Below are positions 1 to 7,422 of a DNA stretch of 64,000 nt, piece by piece. This stretch comes from Firmicutes bacterium UBA6806 (lineage in GTDB: Bacteria > Bacillota > Clostridia > Peptostreptococcales > Acidaminobacteraceae). Location of the stretch: NCBI GenBank assembly GCA_002452745.1, contig DKFC01000044.1, positions 1-64,000 on the forward strand. Direction: 5' to 3'. Position numbers and translations under genes: made by a program. Numbering within the stretch: the first letter of the stretch is position 1; every line of letters begins with the position of its first letter. The notes under the pieces were generated by a model, which was not told where the DNA came from, searched no databases, and saw nothing but the letters and a program-made list of their open reading frames with translations.

Positions 1-2114
1 TTCCCGCAGTTTCCGACGTTCCTTCCTTTTTTCGCCTTAGCGGAAAAAGTGGCGCAGTACTTGCCTCGCAAGGACTGTGACATTCGAAGGAATGTGGGAA
101 ATTGGCGTGTTATCTGATGTGCCCCCACACTGTAACCACGAGGCCTTGACCCTTAATGCCCATGCTCTGAAAGACTGCTTAACTTCGGAATATTTATTAT
201 GTATCTCTCACCATTATACTCTCCCCCATTTCATTAAGCACCGCAGAATGTGGTTCATTCAGGATAACAAATTTAAACCCTTTTGAAAAGATTACACCAA
301 CCACTTTCCTGAGTGCACAGAAGATATTAGCTCATTTCTTACCCTTGCCATCCCAAGATGAAATCTGACAAAAATCCTTTGGGGGAGAAAAAATATTCCT
401 CCGTCTGTCCTTTCAGAGATCAACCTTGTGTATCTAAAAAAGCGTTTCCTTACCACTGAACTCTTGCTATTCTGCGCCGATTAAACACTATGTTAATTTC
501 AAAATTCGCTTTTCAAATTATGTCTTTATGCTGACTCACCAATTTCTCGGCGCATTTGATATCGCTCAATCTCCAGAATTCAATTATGTTTTTATTACGC
601 TTTTTTAGATAGGTTCAGAGCATTACTTCTGAATCCACTATACTGTCAATAGCTAAACAAAATCTAAGATTTTTCATGCCGCCCACTCCGCATTTCAGAT
701 AACGTTCCCGCAGTTTCCGACGTTCCTTCCTTTTTACGCCTTAGCGGAAAAAGTGGCGCAGTGCTTGCCTCGCAAGGACTGTGACATCTGAAGGAATGTG
801 GGAAATTGACGTGTTATCTGATGTGCCCCCGCACTGTAACCACGAGGTTTCGACCCATAATGCCCATGCTCTGAAAGATTGCTTACCTTTGGAATATTTA
901 TTATGTATCTCTCACCATTATACTCTCCCCCATTTCATTAAGCACCGCAGAATGTGGTTCATTCAGGATAACAAATTTAAACCCTTTTGAAAAGATTACA
1001 CCAACCACTTTTCTGAGTGCACAGAAGATATTAGCTCATTTCTTCCCCCTTGCCATCCTACAATGAAATCTGACAAAAATACTTTGGGGGAGAAAAAAAT
1101 ATTCCTTCGTCTGTCCTTTCAGAGATCAACCTCGTGTATCTAAAAAAGCATATCCTTACCACTGAATCCTTACTTATCTGCGCCGATTAAACACTATGTT
1201 AATTTCAAAATTCGCTTTTCAAATTATGTTTTTATGCTGACTCACCAATCTCTCGGCGCATTTGATATCGCTCAATCTCCAGAATTCAATTATGTTTTAA
1301 TACGCTTTTTTAGATAGGTTCGAAGCAATACTTCTGAATCCACTACACTGTCAATAGCTAGACAAAATCTAAGATTTCTCATGCCGCCCACTCCGCATTT
1401 CAGATAACGTTCCCGCAGTTTCCGACGTTCCTTCCTTTTAACGCCTTAGCGGAAAAAGTGGCGCAGCTCTTGCCTCGCAAGAGGTGTGACATCTGAAGGA
1501 ATGTGGGAAATTGGCGTGTTATCTGATGTGCCCCCGCACTGAAACCACGAGGTTTCGACCCATAATGCCCATGCTCTGAAAGACTGCTTACCTTTGGAAT
1601 ATTTATTATGTATCTCTCACCATTATACTCTCCCCCATTTCATTAAGCACCGCAGAATGTGGTTCATTCAGAGTAACAAATTTAAACCCTTTTGGAAAGA
1701 TATCACCAACCACTTTCCTGAGTGCACAGAAGATATTAACCCATTTCTTACTCTAGCTATCCCACGATGAAATTTGACAAAAATCCTTTGGGGGAGAAAA
1801 AAATATTCCTCCGTCTGTCCTTTCAGAAATCACCCTTGTGTATCTAAAAAAGCGTTTCCTTACCGCTGAATTCTTGCTTATCTGCGCCGATTAAACACTA
1901 TGTTAATTTCAAAATTTGCTTTTCAAATTATGTTTTTATGCTGACCCACCAATCTCTCGGCGCATTTGATAACACCTACTTTCCAAAATTCAATTATGGT
2001 CTTTTTTCGCTTTTTTAGATAATTTCGAAGTATTACTTCTGAATCCACCACACTGTCAATAGCTAGACAAAATCTAAGATTTTTCATGTCGCCCACTCCG
2101 CATTTCAGATAACG
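1..2114. repeat. Three tandem ~705-bp direct repeats
   Basis: Three head-to-tail copies span 1-704, 705-1409 and 1410-2114. Each starts TTCCCGCAGTTTCCGACG and ends CATTTCAGATAACG. The first copy abuts the window edge, so the array probably continues to the left. Copies 1 and 2 are nearly identical with scattered substitutions and small indels. Copy 3 diverges most in its last ~150 bp (about 1970-2020). A block of about 75 bp (887-961 in copy 2) is almost unchanged in all copies. No protein frame survives: the 69-codon frame open in copies 1 and 2 meets a TGA in copy 3 (TGT to TGA near 1545). No transposase, terminal inverted repeats or target duplication were seen. Function is unknown; structured RNA is the best explanation. 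Confidence 0.95.
690..1394. ncRNA. Candidate large structured RNA unit (one of three)
   Basis: Copy 2 is taken as the example. The arms GCATTTCAGATAAC (690-703) and GTTATCTGATGTGC (813-826) pair at 13 of 14 positions across the unit junction. Inside lie TTTCCG/CGGAAA and a CTTGC-CTC-GCAAG hairpin. Further helices are ACCGCA-GAA-TGTGGT, GGGGGA with TCCTTC or TCCTCC, the long-range pair TGCGCCGA (1179-1186)/TCGGCGCA (1253-1260), a GGTTCGAAG...CTTCTGAATCC hairpin and AAATC-TAA-GATTT. In the CTTGC hairpin the T58-A74 pair of copy 1 is C1467-G1483 in copy 3, and the A59/G73 mismatch becomes T1468-A1482. This covariation supports RNA. The transcribed strand is not settled. It could be a relative of large RNAs such as ROOL or GOLLD, or new. 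Confidence 0.55.
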
Positions 2115-2381
2115 TCTCATTCTCCGACCCAAAAGTGCGGGAATGTGTTCCCAATCTCTGCCTTGAATCCTCCACCATTAGACCCATACTATTAATTATT
2201 CGACCAATATCTTGAAATTCCTCCCACAAGAGTAAAAACAGTATCACAAATTTCACAGTCACTATAAAACTGTACTATATTAATTTTCAAAATCATTTGT
2301 CAAATTGGGTTGACTAACGCCCTAAAAATATCATATACTCATTTTCAATATATACATGAAACAGATTAGGTGAGGTAATTT
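2115..2381 (+). promoter_or_regulatory. Promoter region of the YczE-like gene
   Basis: This stretch between the repeat array and the first gene is unique sequence. On the plus strand TTGACT (2311-2316) and TATACT (2335-2340) are 18 bp apart and fit a sigma-A promoter for the next gene; the ribosome site AGGTGAGG precedes the ATG at 2382. On the minus strand a TTGACA (2299-2304) faces the repeat array, with a poor -10 at 19 bp spacing. Nothing else was recognised here. Confidence 0.55.
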
Positions 2382-3005
2382 ATGAATTTAAAAAGACTTT
2401 TTAGACTTTTCATGGGGATATTTCTCTACGCAGTGGGCATTGTCCTTTCAGTGCAGGCGAACATTGGCGTTGCCCCATGGGATGCGTTCCATCAAGGCCT
2501 AGCTGGCATTACCTCCATGACTTTTGGTCAAGCATCTATCGTCGTGGGACTCGTCATATTGATTATCAACTACACAATGGACATCAAAATCGGCTTTGGC
2601 ACAATTGTCAACGCCGTTGGCATTGGCTATATTATCGACATTTTCATGTACAACGACATCATTCCCGTTTCAACCAATCCAATCATCAGCGTGTTGATGA
2701 TTATTGGCGGCATGTTTCTCATTGCATTTGCCTCTTACTTTTATATTGGAGCAGGATTGGGAGCTGGTCCAAGAGATGGTTTGATGGTTGGACTCGTCAA
2801 AAAAACCAACAAGCGCGTGGGCGTCGTTCGAAGCAGTATCGAACTCACCGTTCTACTCATTGGTTTTATTCTCGGGGGACAAATTGGCATTGGCACATTG
2901 CTGCTCGCCATTGGCATTGGCCCAATTATGCAGTTCACCTTTAAATGGCTCTCCTTTAGCGTTGAAGATGTCAAACACGACTACCTCCTCTCTAAAGAAG
3001 TCTAA
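2382..3005 (+). CDS. YczE/YitT-like integral membrane protein
   Basis: The 207-residue protein is almost entirely hydrophobic, with about five membrane segments (roughly 7-27, 48-68, 75-95, 100-125, 150-185). It carries the Gly-rich IGVAPWDAFHQG and GAGLGAGPRDGL motifs typical of the YczE family of uncharacterised Firmicutes membrane proteins. The ATG follows AGGTGAGG at good spacing and a promoter at 2311-2340. It is monocistronic; its terminator lies inside the 3' end of the convergent selB gene. No substrate can be assigned from sequence. Confidence 0.8.
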   Translation: MNLKRLFRLFMGIFLYAVGIVLSVQANIGVAPWDAFHQGLAGITSMTFGQASIVVGLVILIINYTMDIKIGFGTIVNAVGIGYIIDIFMYNDIIPVSTNPIISVLMIIGGMFLIAFASYFYIGAGLGAGPRDGLMVGLVKKTNKRVGVVRSSIELTVLLIGFILGGQIGIGTLLLAIGIGPIMQFTFKWLSFSVEDVKHDYLLSKEV

Positions 3006-3037
3006 CTCACACTCAACATGATGACCAAATTTTAAAC

Positions 3038-4930
3038 TCATGACGGAAGCAGGATTCTATAGTCTTCCGTCTTTTTTGTGACCTTAATTCGATCTAGATA
3101 TTCCATGATTGGAACAGCATATTTTCTGGAAGTTCCCATCAAATCACGGCTTTCAGCCAGCGTTATTCTATCATGACTTTCAAAAAACACCTTCATTTTT
3201 TCAAGCAGCACTTCAAAATGCAATTGGTGGATTAAAATTTCAGAGTCAATCCGAACCAATACCCTAGAATCTACAAGATGCTGGATTAGCAAATCACAAG
3301 CTGCAACCTCAGCACAAGCCTCACTTATCAGCGGCGGTTTATACACCCCCTCTTTGTAGAGACGCTCTATTCGTTCCATCGCCCTTTGCTCGATCTCGTT
3401 AAACCTTATCTTGAATCCCTTTAAGAAGACAATATCCTCATCCAAAACAATCAATAGCTCATCTGCAAATCGCTTTATGACCGCTTCTGACCGTTTGCCA
3501 ACCTCTCTCTTGAAAAGTCGGCTTCTGAATTCTTCTTTCGACATGCCCTTTCTCAGTGGATGCCTCTCATGATATAAATTTAGTATCTCTATCGCCTTCA
3601 CCTGAAGTGCTTCCAGCTGCCTGCTGTGAACATAAACATCATCTGCAATTTTTACCACTGCACCTTGTTCAGCCAATGTTTCTATCGCTCTTAAAACAGG
3701 CTCTTCTTTCTGCCCCATCTGAAGCGCATAAAAAGGAATTGATTCATAGCGCTCTCCATGTCTTAGAATCTCCTGTTCCAGAATCAATTCAATCGCGCCT
3801 TCATTTCGCGCTTGCAGCTCTGTCAGAACCGCCTCTCTAAACCTTTTGTGCTTCAATGGATTGGCATTTAAAACGACACCGCCTCCAAGAGTCTCCACTG
3901 GTGAATAATACCTGATGACAAATAAGTCGCCAGACTTTACAGAAATCTGTTCTTCAAGCCTAATCTGAGCAAAGGTTTCATTTCCTGATTCCAGCTCATC
4001 TCCTTCAAGTAAAATCAGCCTGCCCATCACTTCCGCTGTACCGTGGTGAAATCGAATTCTCATTCTGTTTTTTACAGTTCTTGGAATCGATTTAAGCAGC
4101 TCCAGTTTGACATCAACAATCATCGTCGTTGTCATGGAACGCACTGCTGCTAGCACATTCCCACGTTCAACCTCACTTACTTTTACCCCTGTAAGATTGA
4201 GAGCCACTCTTTGCCCAGCATATGACTTTTCAACATTTGAACTATGTACCTGTATATTTTTAACCTTTGTTTCAACTCCTTGGGGGTAGATCATAACCGA
4301 TTCACCAACAGACAAAGTCCCCTCTACCTGAGTTCCTGTGACAACCGTGCCAAACCCACTCACTGTGAACACCCGATCCACTGGGATTCTAATTGGAGCG
4401 GATATATCCCTTTGGCTAATTTCAGACGTAAGTTTATAAATGCACTGTTTTAAAGGCTCAATTCCCTCGCCTGTCACAGATGAAACCGCCAAAATTTCCG
4501 ACGCTTCTAAAAAAGTCCCTCTTGTTGCCTCTTTAATTTCAGTTTTAATCAATTCCAGCCACTCTGCATCAACTAAATCAGACTTTGTCACCACCACAAT
4601 GCCACGTTTAATCCTTAAAATTGACAAGATATTCAAATGTTCCACCGTCTGTGGCATTACGCCTTCATCAGCTGCAACAATCAGCAAGGCCATATCTATA
4701 CCGCCAATCCCAGCTAACATGTTCTTGATAAATTTTTCATGCCCGGGGACATCAATAATACCCGCCGTTTCTCCATTTGGCAAAGGCAGATGCGCAAATC
4801 CCAAATCAATAGTAATGCCACGTTTTTTTTCCTCTTTGAGTCTGTCTGTTTCAATACCAGTCAAACATCTAATCAAGGCTGTCTTCCCATGGTCAATATG
4901 ACCTGCCGTCCCAATGATGATATTTTTCAC
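3038..4930 (-). CDS. selB: Selenocysteine-specific elongation factor SelB
   Basis: This is the translational GTPase that brings selenocysteyl-tRNA to UGA codons with a SECIS element. The N-terminal G domain shows GHIDHGKT (residues 10-17), DVPGHE near residue 60 and TKSD near 116. EF-Tu-like beta-barrel domains follow (about 170-350), then the long C-terminal extension of winged-helix repeats that bind SECIS RNA. I place the start at a GTG (4930) with AGGAGG six to seven bases upstream; an ATG eight codons earlier overlaps that ribosome site. At 630 residues it matches the family (E. coli about 614). selA, selD and selC are not in the window. Its presence means the organism very likely makes selenoproteins. 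Confidence 0.95.
   Translation of the reverse strand: MKNIIIGTAGHIDHGKTALIRCLTGIETDRLKEEKKRGITIDLGFAHLPLPNGETAGIIDVPGHEKFIKNMLAGIGGIDMALLIVAADEGVMPQTVEHLNILSILRIKRGIVVVTKSDLVDAEWLELIKTEIKEATRGTFLEASEILAVSSVTGEGIEPLKQCIYKLTSEISQRDISAPIRIPVDRVFTVSGFGTVVTGTQVEGTLSVGESVMIYPQGVETKVKNIQVHSSNVEKSYAGQRVALNLTGVKVSEVERGNVLAAVRSMTTTMIVDVKLELLKSIPRTVKNRMRIRFHHGTAEVMGRLILLEGDELESGNETFAQIRLEEQISVKSGDLFVIRYYSPVETLGGGVVLNANPLKHKRFREAVLTELQARNEGAIELILEQEILRHGERYESIPFYALQMGQKEEPVLRAIETLAEQGAVVKIADDVYVHSRQLEALQVKAIEILNLYHERHPLRKGMSKEEFRSRLFKREVGKRSEAVIKRFADELLIVLDEDIVFLKGFKIRFNEIEQRAMERIERLYKEGVYKPPLISEACAEVAACDLLIQHLVDSRVLVRIDSEILIHQLHFEVLLEKMKVFFESHDRITLAESRDLMGTSRKYAVPIMEYLDRIKVTKKTEDYRILLPS
3042..3077 (+). 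terminator. Intrinsic terminator of the YczE-like gene, within selB
   Basis: GACGGAAG (3042-3049) pairs perfectly with CTTCCGTC (3064-3071) and is followed by six T. The stem is made of the last sense codons of selB on the opposite strand, so the same bases serve as a terminator and as coding sequence. Confidence 0.85.
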
Positions 4931-4946
4931 GCCTCTTCCTCCTAAA

Positions 4947-5190
4947 TCATCCAATAAAAATAAGGATCAATAGATTTGATGCCTTTGCCAATCGTCTCAA
5001 CTTGATGTACTCTCCCGCAGTTTTTATCACGAGTCTCTTAAATAACCGCTGAAAATAGAAAGTTGAAAGAGAGACCTTAAAAACCAGTTTATCCGTATCC
5101 ACAACTTCCTCTAAGTGTTCTTCAATGTAGTCCACTGCCTACTAGACTGATTCCCATGCGTGCCTTTCAGCACCTCCTCATCCTAAAAGG
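4947..5190 (-). pseudogene. AraC-family regulator remnant
   Basis: The translated stretch (VDYIEEHLEE, then STFYFQRLFKR and AGEYIKLRRLAKAS) is the first helix-turn-helix of an AraC regulator, as in the intact gene at 16336-17187. Reading upstream in the same frame gives A-W-E-S-V, then two adjacent TAG stops, then the conserved A-V-D-Y-I-E. The frame is lost after the RRLAKASNLL motif, and the second helix and effector domain are absent. It is a decayed fragment of about 75 codons lying upstream of selB, without a usable start codon. Confidence 0.7.
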
Positions 5191-5252
5191 AGCCTATCAA
5201 ACTGCAAAAAATCTCCCCTTAACCTCCAATGCCCAATAAACAATTTAGGAGG

Positions 5253-6155
5253 TTATGACTTTGAATCTTTATAATGGAGCAAAAGCGCCGCCAAAACTAC
5301 CAAAAGCACACCCATGAGCTGATTGATAGTCATATGTTCCTGTAAGATGAAAAATGCGGCAACCAATGTCAGGGGAATTTCCAGCGTCGCCACAATACTG
5401 GTTCTCTCAGAACCTATCATTGCAACCGACTTGTAGAAGCAAATAACAGGCAAAATACCCGCCACCACTGAAATCAGAAACACATACTTCATGAGTTCAA
5501 GCGATAAGAGGGGAATCCCGCCATTCACTACCAACAAACTCATAAGAGCCACAGCCAAACCAAAGAGCGATGTATATAAAAGCACCGTAAAGTGATTTAG
5601 TCTCGCCAGCTTAAAGTCCGCATATATATTGTAAAAAGCATACGTCAATGCACTGAGCATCCCGAAAACAATACCCTCAGCTGCAAATGCACCACTCTTT
5701 AAGGAGAACAAATTGAGAACCAGCACAGTTCCAACCATCGCCAACAGTAGAGAGACATAGTTGGCCTTATCCAGCTTTTTTATCCCCGTCACTGCAAAGA
5801 ACAGCGTGATAAAGATTGGATTTGTGAAAAGCAGCATGGATACAATGCCCGCGTTCAATGACTTTAACGCCATGAAAAAGAAAAAATTCGTGCCAAAAGC
5901 GCCTAAAATTCCCTGAATAGCTGTTTGACCAATTTCCTTTCTCGGGAGTTTGAGCTGTGAGCGGTCTGTAAAGAACAGAAAGATGAAGACGAACACACTT
6001 GAAAACAAGTACTGATAAAAAATAATTTCAAGTGGCTCAAGCCCTTCTCCTAAAATGATCTTACCGAGCACCGAATTCAAGGCGTAGATGGCAGAAGCCA
6101 CAACACCATAGACATAACCCATGCCCTTAGAATTGCTTTGAATTAAAGTTTTCAT
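5253..6155 (-). CDS. EamA/DMT-family transporter
   Basis: This 300-residue protein has about ten hydrophobic segments arranged as two tandem EamA repeats (roughly 15-150 and 160-295), the standard size and layout of drug/metabolite exporters of the DMT superfamily. A short positively charged tail (HYKDSKS) ends the protein. The GGAGG upstream is about 15 bases from the ATG, longer than usual, and no better in-frame start is seen. It stands alone between the AraC remnant and a membrane-protein gene. The substrate cannot be predicted. Confidence 0.85.
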   Translation of the reverse strand: MKTLIQSNSKGMGYVYGVVASAIYALNSVLGKIILGEGLEPLEIIFYQYLFSSVFVFIFLFFTDRSQLKLPRKEIGQTAIQGILGAFGTNFFFFMALKSLNAGIVSMLLFTNPIFITLFFAVTGIKKLDKANYVSLLLAMVGTVLVLNLFSLKSGAFAAEGIVFGMLSALTYAFYNIYADFKLARLNHFTVLLYTSLFGLAVALMSLLVVNGGIPLLSLELMKYVFLISVVAGILPVICFYKSVAMIGSERTSIVATLEIPLTLVAAFFILQEHMTINQLMGVLLVVLAALLLHYKDSKS

Positions 6156-6352
6156 AATCGATTAAACTTGCCTCCGATATCCTATAAATTAGCTCTCTGA
6201 TTATATCACTTCTCATTCAAAACTTCCATAAGTACAGGATTTTCATCAGTCACTGAATCATCATTTATTTTGTCATCCCACACCATGTTAAATACGCTCT
6301 ATACGTCCTTGAGTTATTTACCCTATTGCCACCAACCACAGCATTAACACCA

Positions 6353-7012
6353 CTAGTTCATATGTGCTGCTCTCATCAGTCCTTTTGATAGGCCAATCCA
6401 CCAAACCATTTGACCAAGCGCAAAAACCATCACACTTGTGTCAAACCAAGCTGGCACAATGGTCAGAACACCAGCAAATCCAATGATAAATCCCATGATA
6501 TTAACCCATCTGTCAAACAGGCCATATCTATGTCCCATAAAACTGATTGCAAGTGTCCAGAGAGCACCCACAATTTCATTTCCTCCTCCAAGTCCATCTT
6601 GCACCATTCTAACCACTGCATAGGCATTGGCAGCTGCCACAGGATCATTGGGAAGCCATTTTATAGATAAGCCCATTCCCACATTGTGAACCATTCCACT
6701 TGCAATTAAAAGCCCTGACCAAATAACCCCTAAAATCAGTACAAACTGCGCCATCTTTCCGTCTTTCTCGGCCAAGACCACATTCAGACTCACAGACAGC
6801 CAAATCAGCACAAATCCAAAGACCACATAGAGCAGTGTAATCCACGCATACATAAGCCCTTGACGTTCAGCAATAAAATCAATAAGTCCAACGCTATCTG
6901 AAATCCCCGTGGTGTCCAGCATTGTAAAATTCATGACCAGTCCCACCATATAGATAAGCGTCAACAGCACTGGGGACAACGCACCTACTTTTCCAACTTT
7001 TAATCGATTCAA
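6353..7012 (-). CDS. DUF4386-like multipass membrane protein
   Basis: The 219-residue protein has about six or seven membrane helices and resembles uncharacterised DUF4386-type proteins. The first codon is most likely TTG, because GGAGG sits six bases upstream and no ATG fits. That ribosome site overlaps the stop codon of the 65-residue gene before it, so the two are translationally coupled. The large MalT-like regulator lies just upstream, which suggests but does not prove that it controls this pair. Confidence 0.65.
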   Translation of the reverse strand: MNRLKVGKVGALSPVLLTLIYMVGLVMNFTMLDTTGISDSVGLIDFIAERQGLMYAWITLLYVVFGFVLIWLSVSLNVVLAEKDGKMAQFVLILGVIWSGLLIASGMVHNVGMGLSIKWLPNDPVAAANAYAVVRMVQDGLGGGNEIVGALWTLAISFMGHRYGLFDRWVNIMGFIIGFAGVLTIVPAWFDTSVMVFALGQMVWWIGLSKGLMRAAHMN

Positions 7013-7015
7013 CTT

Positions 7016-7213
7016 TTACCTCCATTCGTTTATAGAAATAATTCGAATGCCAAGCGACGTCATCTTCCTCATGACGCCCATCAGCGCCGCCTGATCCACA
7101 ATTTCACAGCTTAATATCGTCTTATCAGATTCCAAAGAAACAATCACTGACCCATCAATATCGTCAGCCATTTCCTTGGTAATAAGACCCAAAATGACAA
7201 CCTCATACTTCAT
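7016..7213 (-). CDS. Small alpha/beta protein, ACT-like in outline
   Basis: The 65-residue product alternates predicted strands and helices: MKYEVVILGLI, a charged stretch, VIVSLESDKTILSCEI, a helix QAALMGVMRKMTSLG, then a final strand IRIISINEW. This suggests a small ferredoxin-like fold such as an ACT-type domain, but no family is recognised. It starts at ATG with GAGG upstream. Its stop codon overlaps the ribosome site of the following membrane-protein gene. It might be a partner or regulator of that protein. Confidence 0.6.
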   Translation of the reverse strand: MKYEVVILGLITKEMADDIDGSVIVSLESDKTILSCEIVDQAALMGVMRKMTSLGIRIISINEWR

Positions 7214-7422
7214 CGTATTTACCTCATCCCTTCTTCCAAAAAAACATAAATAAAAACCCCCTTATCTCACTGTTTGCCACTAGCCATCATACACGAAGCA
7301 TCAAACGCGAAGCTCATGTACCTCATTTGGTTTCCAGATTGTCTCTGGCTAAGTTCAGCATAACTGATATAGAGGGTTTTTTGCACCTACTAAAGTATGA
7401 ATTTGTCATTTCGAATTTCAAT
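7214..7422. other. Gene-free gap downstream of the LuxR gene
   Basis: About 210 bp contain the ribosome site of the 65-residue gene and a small inverted repeat, CCAGA-GACAA-TCTGG on the minus strand near 7340-7356, with no T run. I see no convincing promoter and no further gene. Confidence 0.4.

Noticed and set aside
77..990. 69-codon open frames at the same place in repeat copies 1 and 2
   Set aside because: The third copy has a TGA where the others have TGT, there is no ribosome site, and substitutions do not favour silent positions.
1..2114. CRISPR array or insertion sequence
   Set aside because: Units are 705 bp without spacers, and no transposase, terminal inverted repeats or target-site duplication were found.
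1923..2262. Minus-strand open frames at the end of the repeat array
   Set aside because: Equivalent frames in copies 1 and 2 are closed by stops soon after the MKNLRFCLAIDS-like start, so coding is not conserved.
2477..3021. Overlapping frames inside the YczE-like gene on both strands
   Set aside because: Compositionally odd (Trp/His/Arg-rich or Ser/Pro-rich) shadows of a clear membrane-protein frame with good ribosome site.
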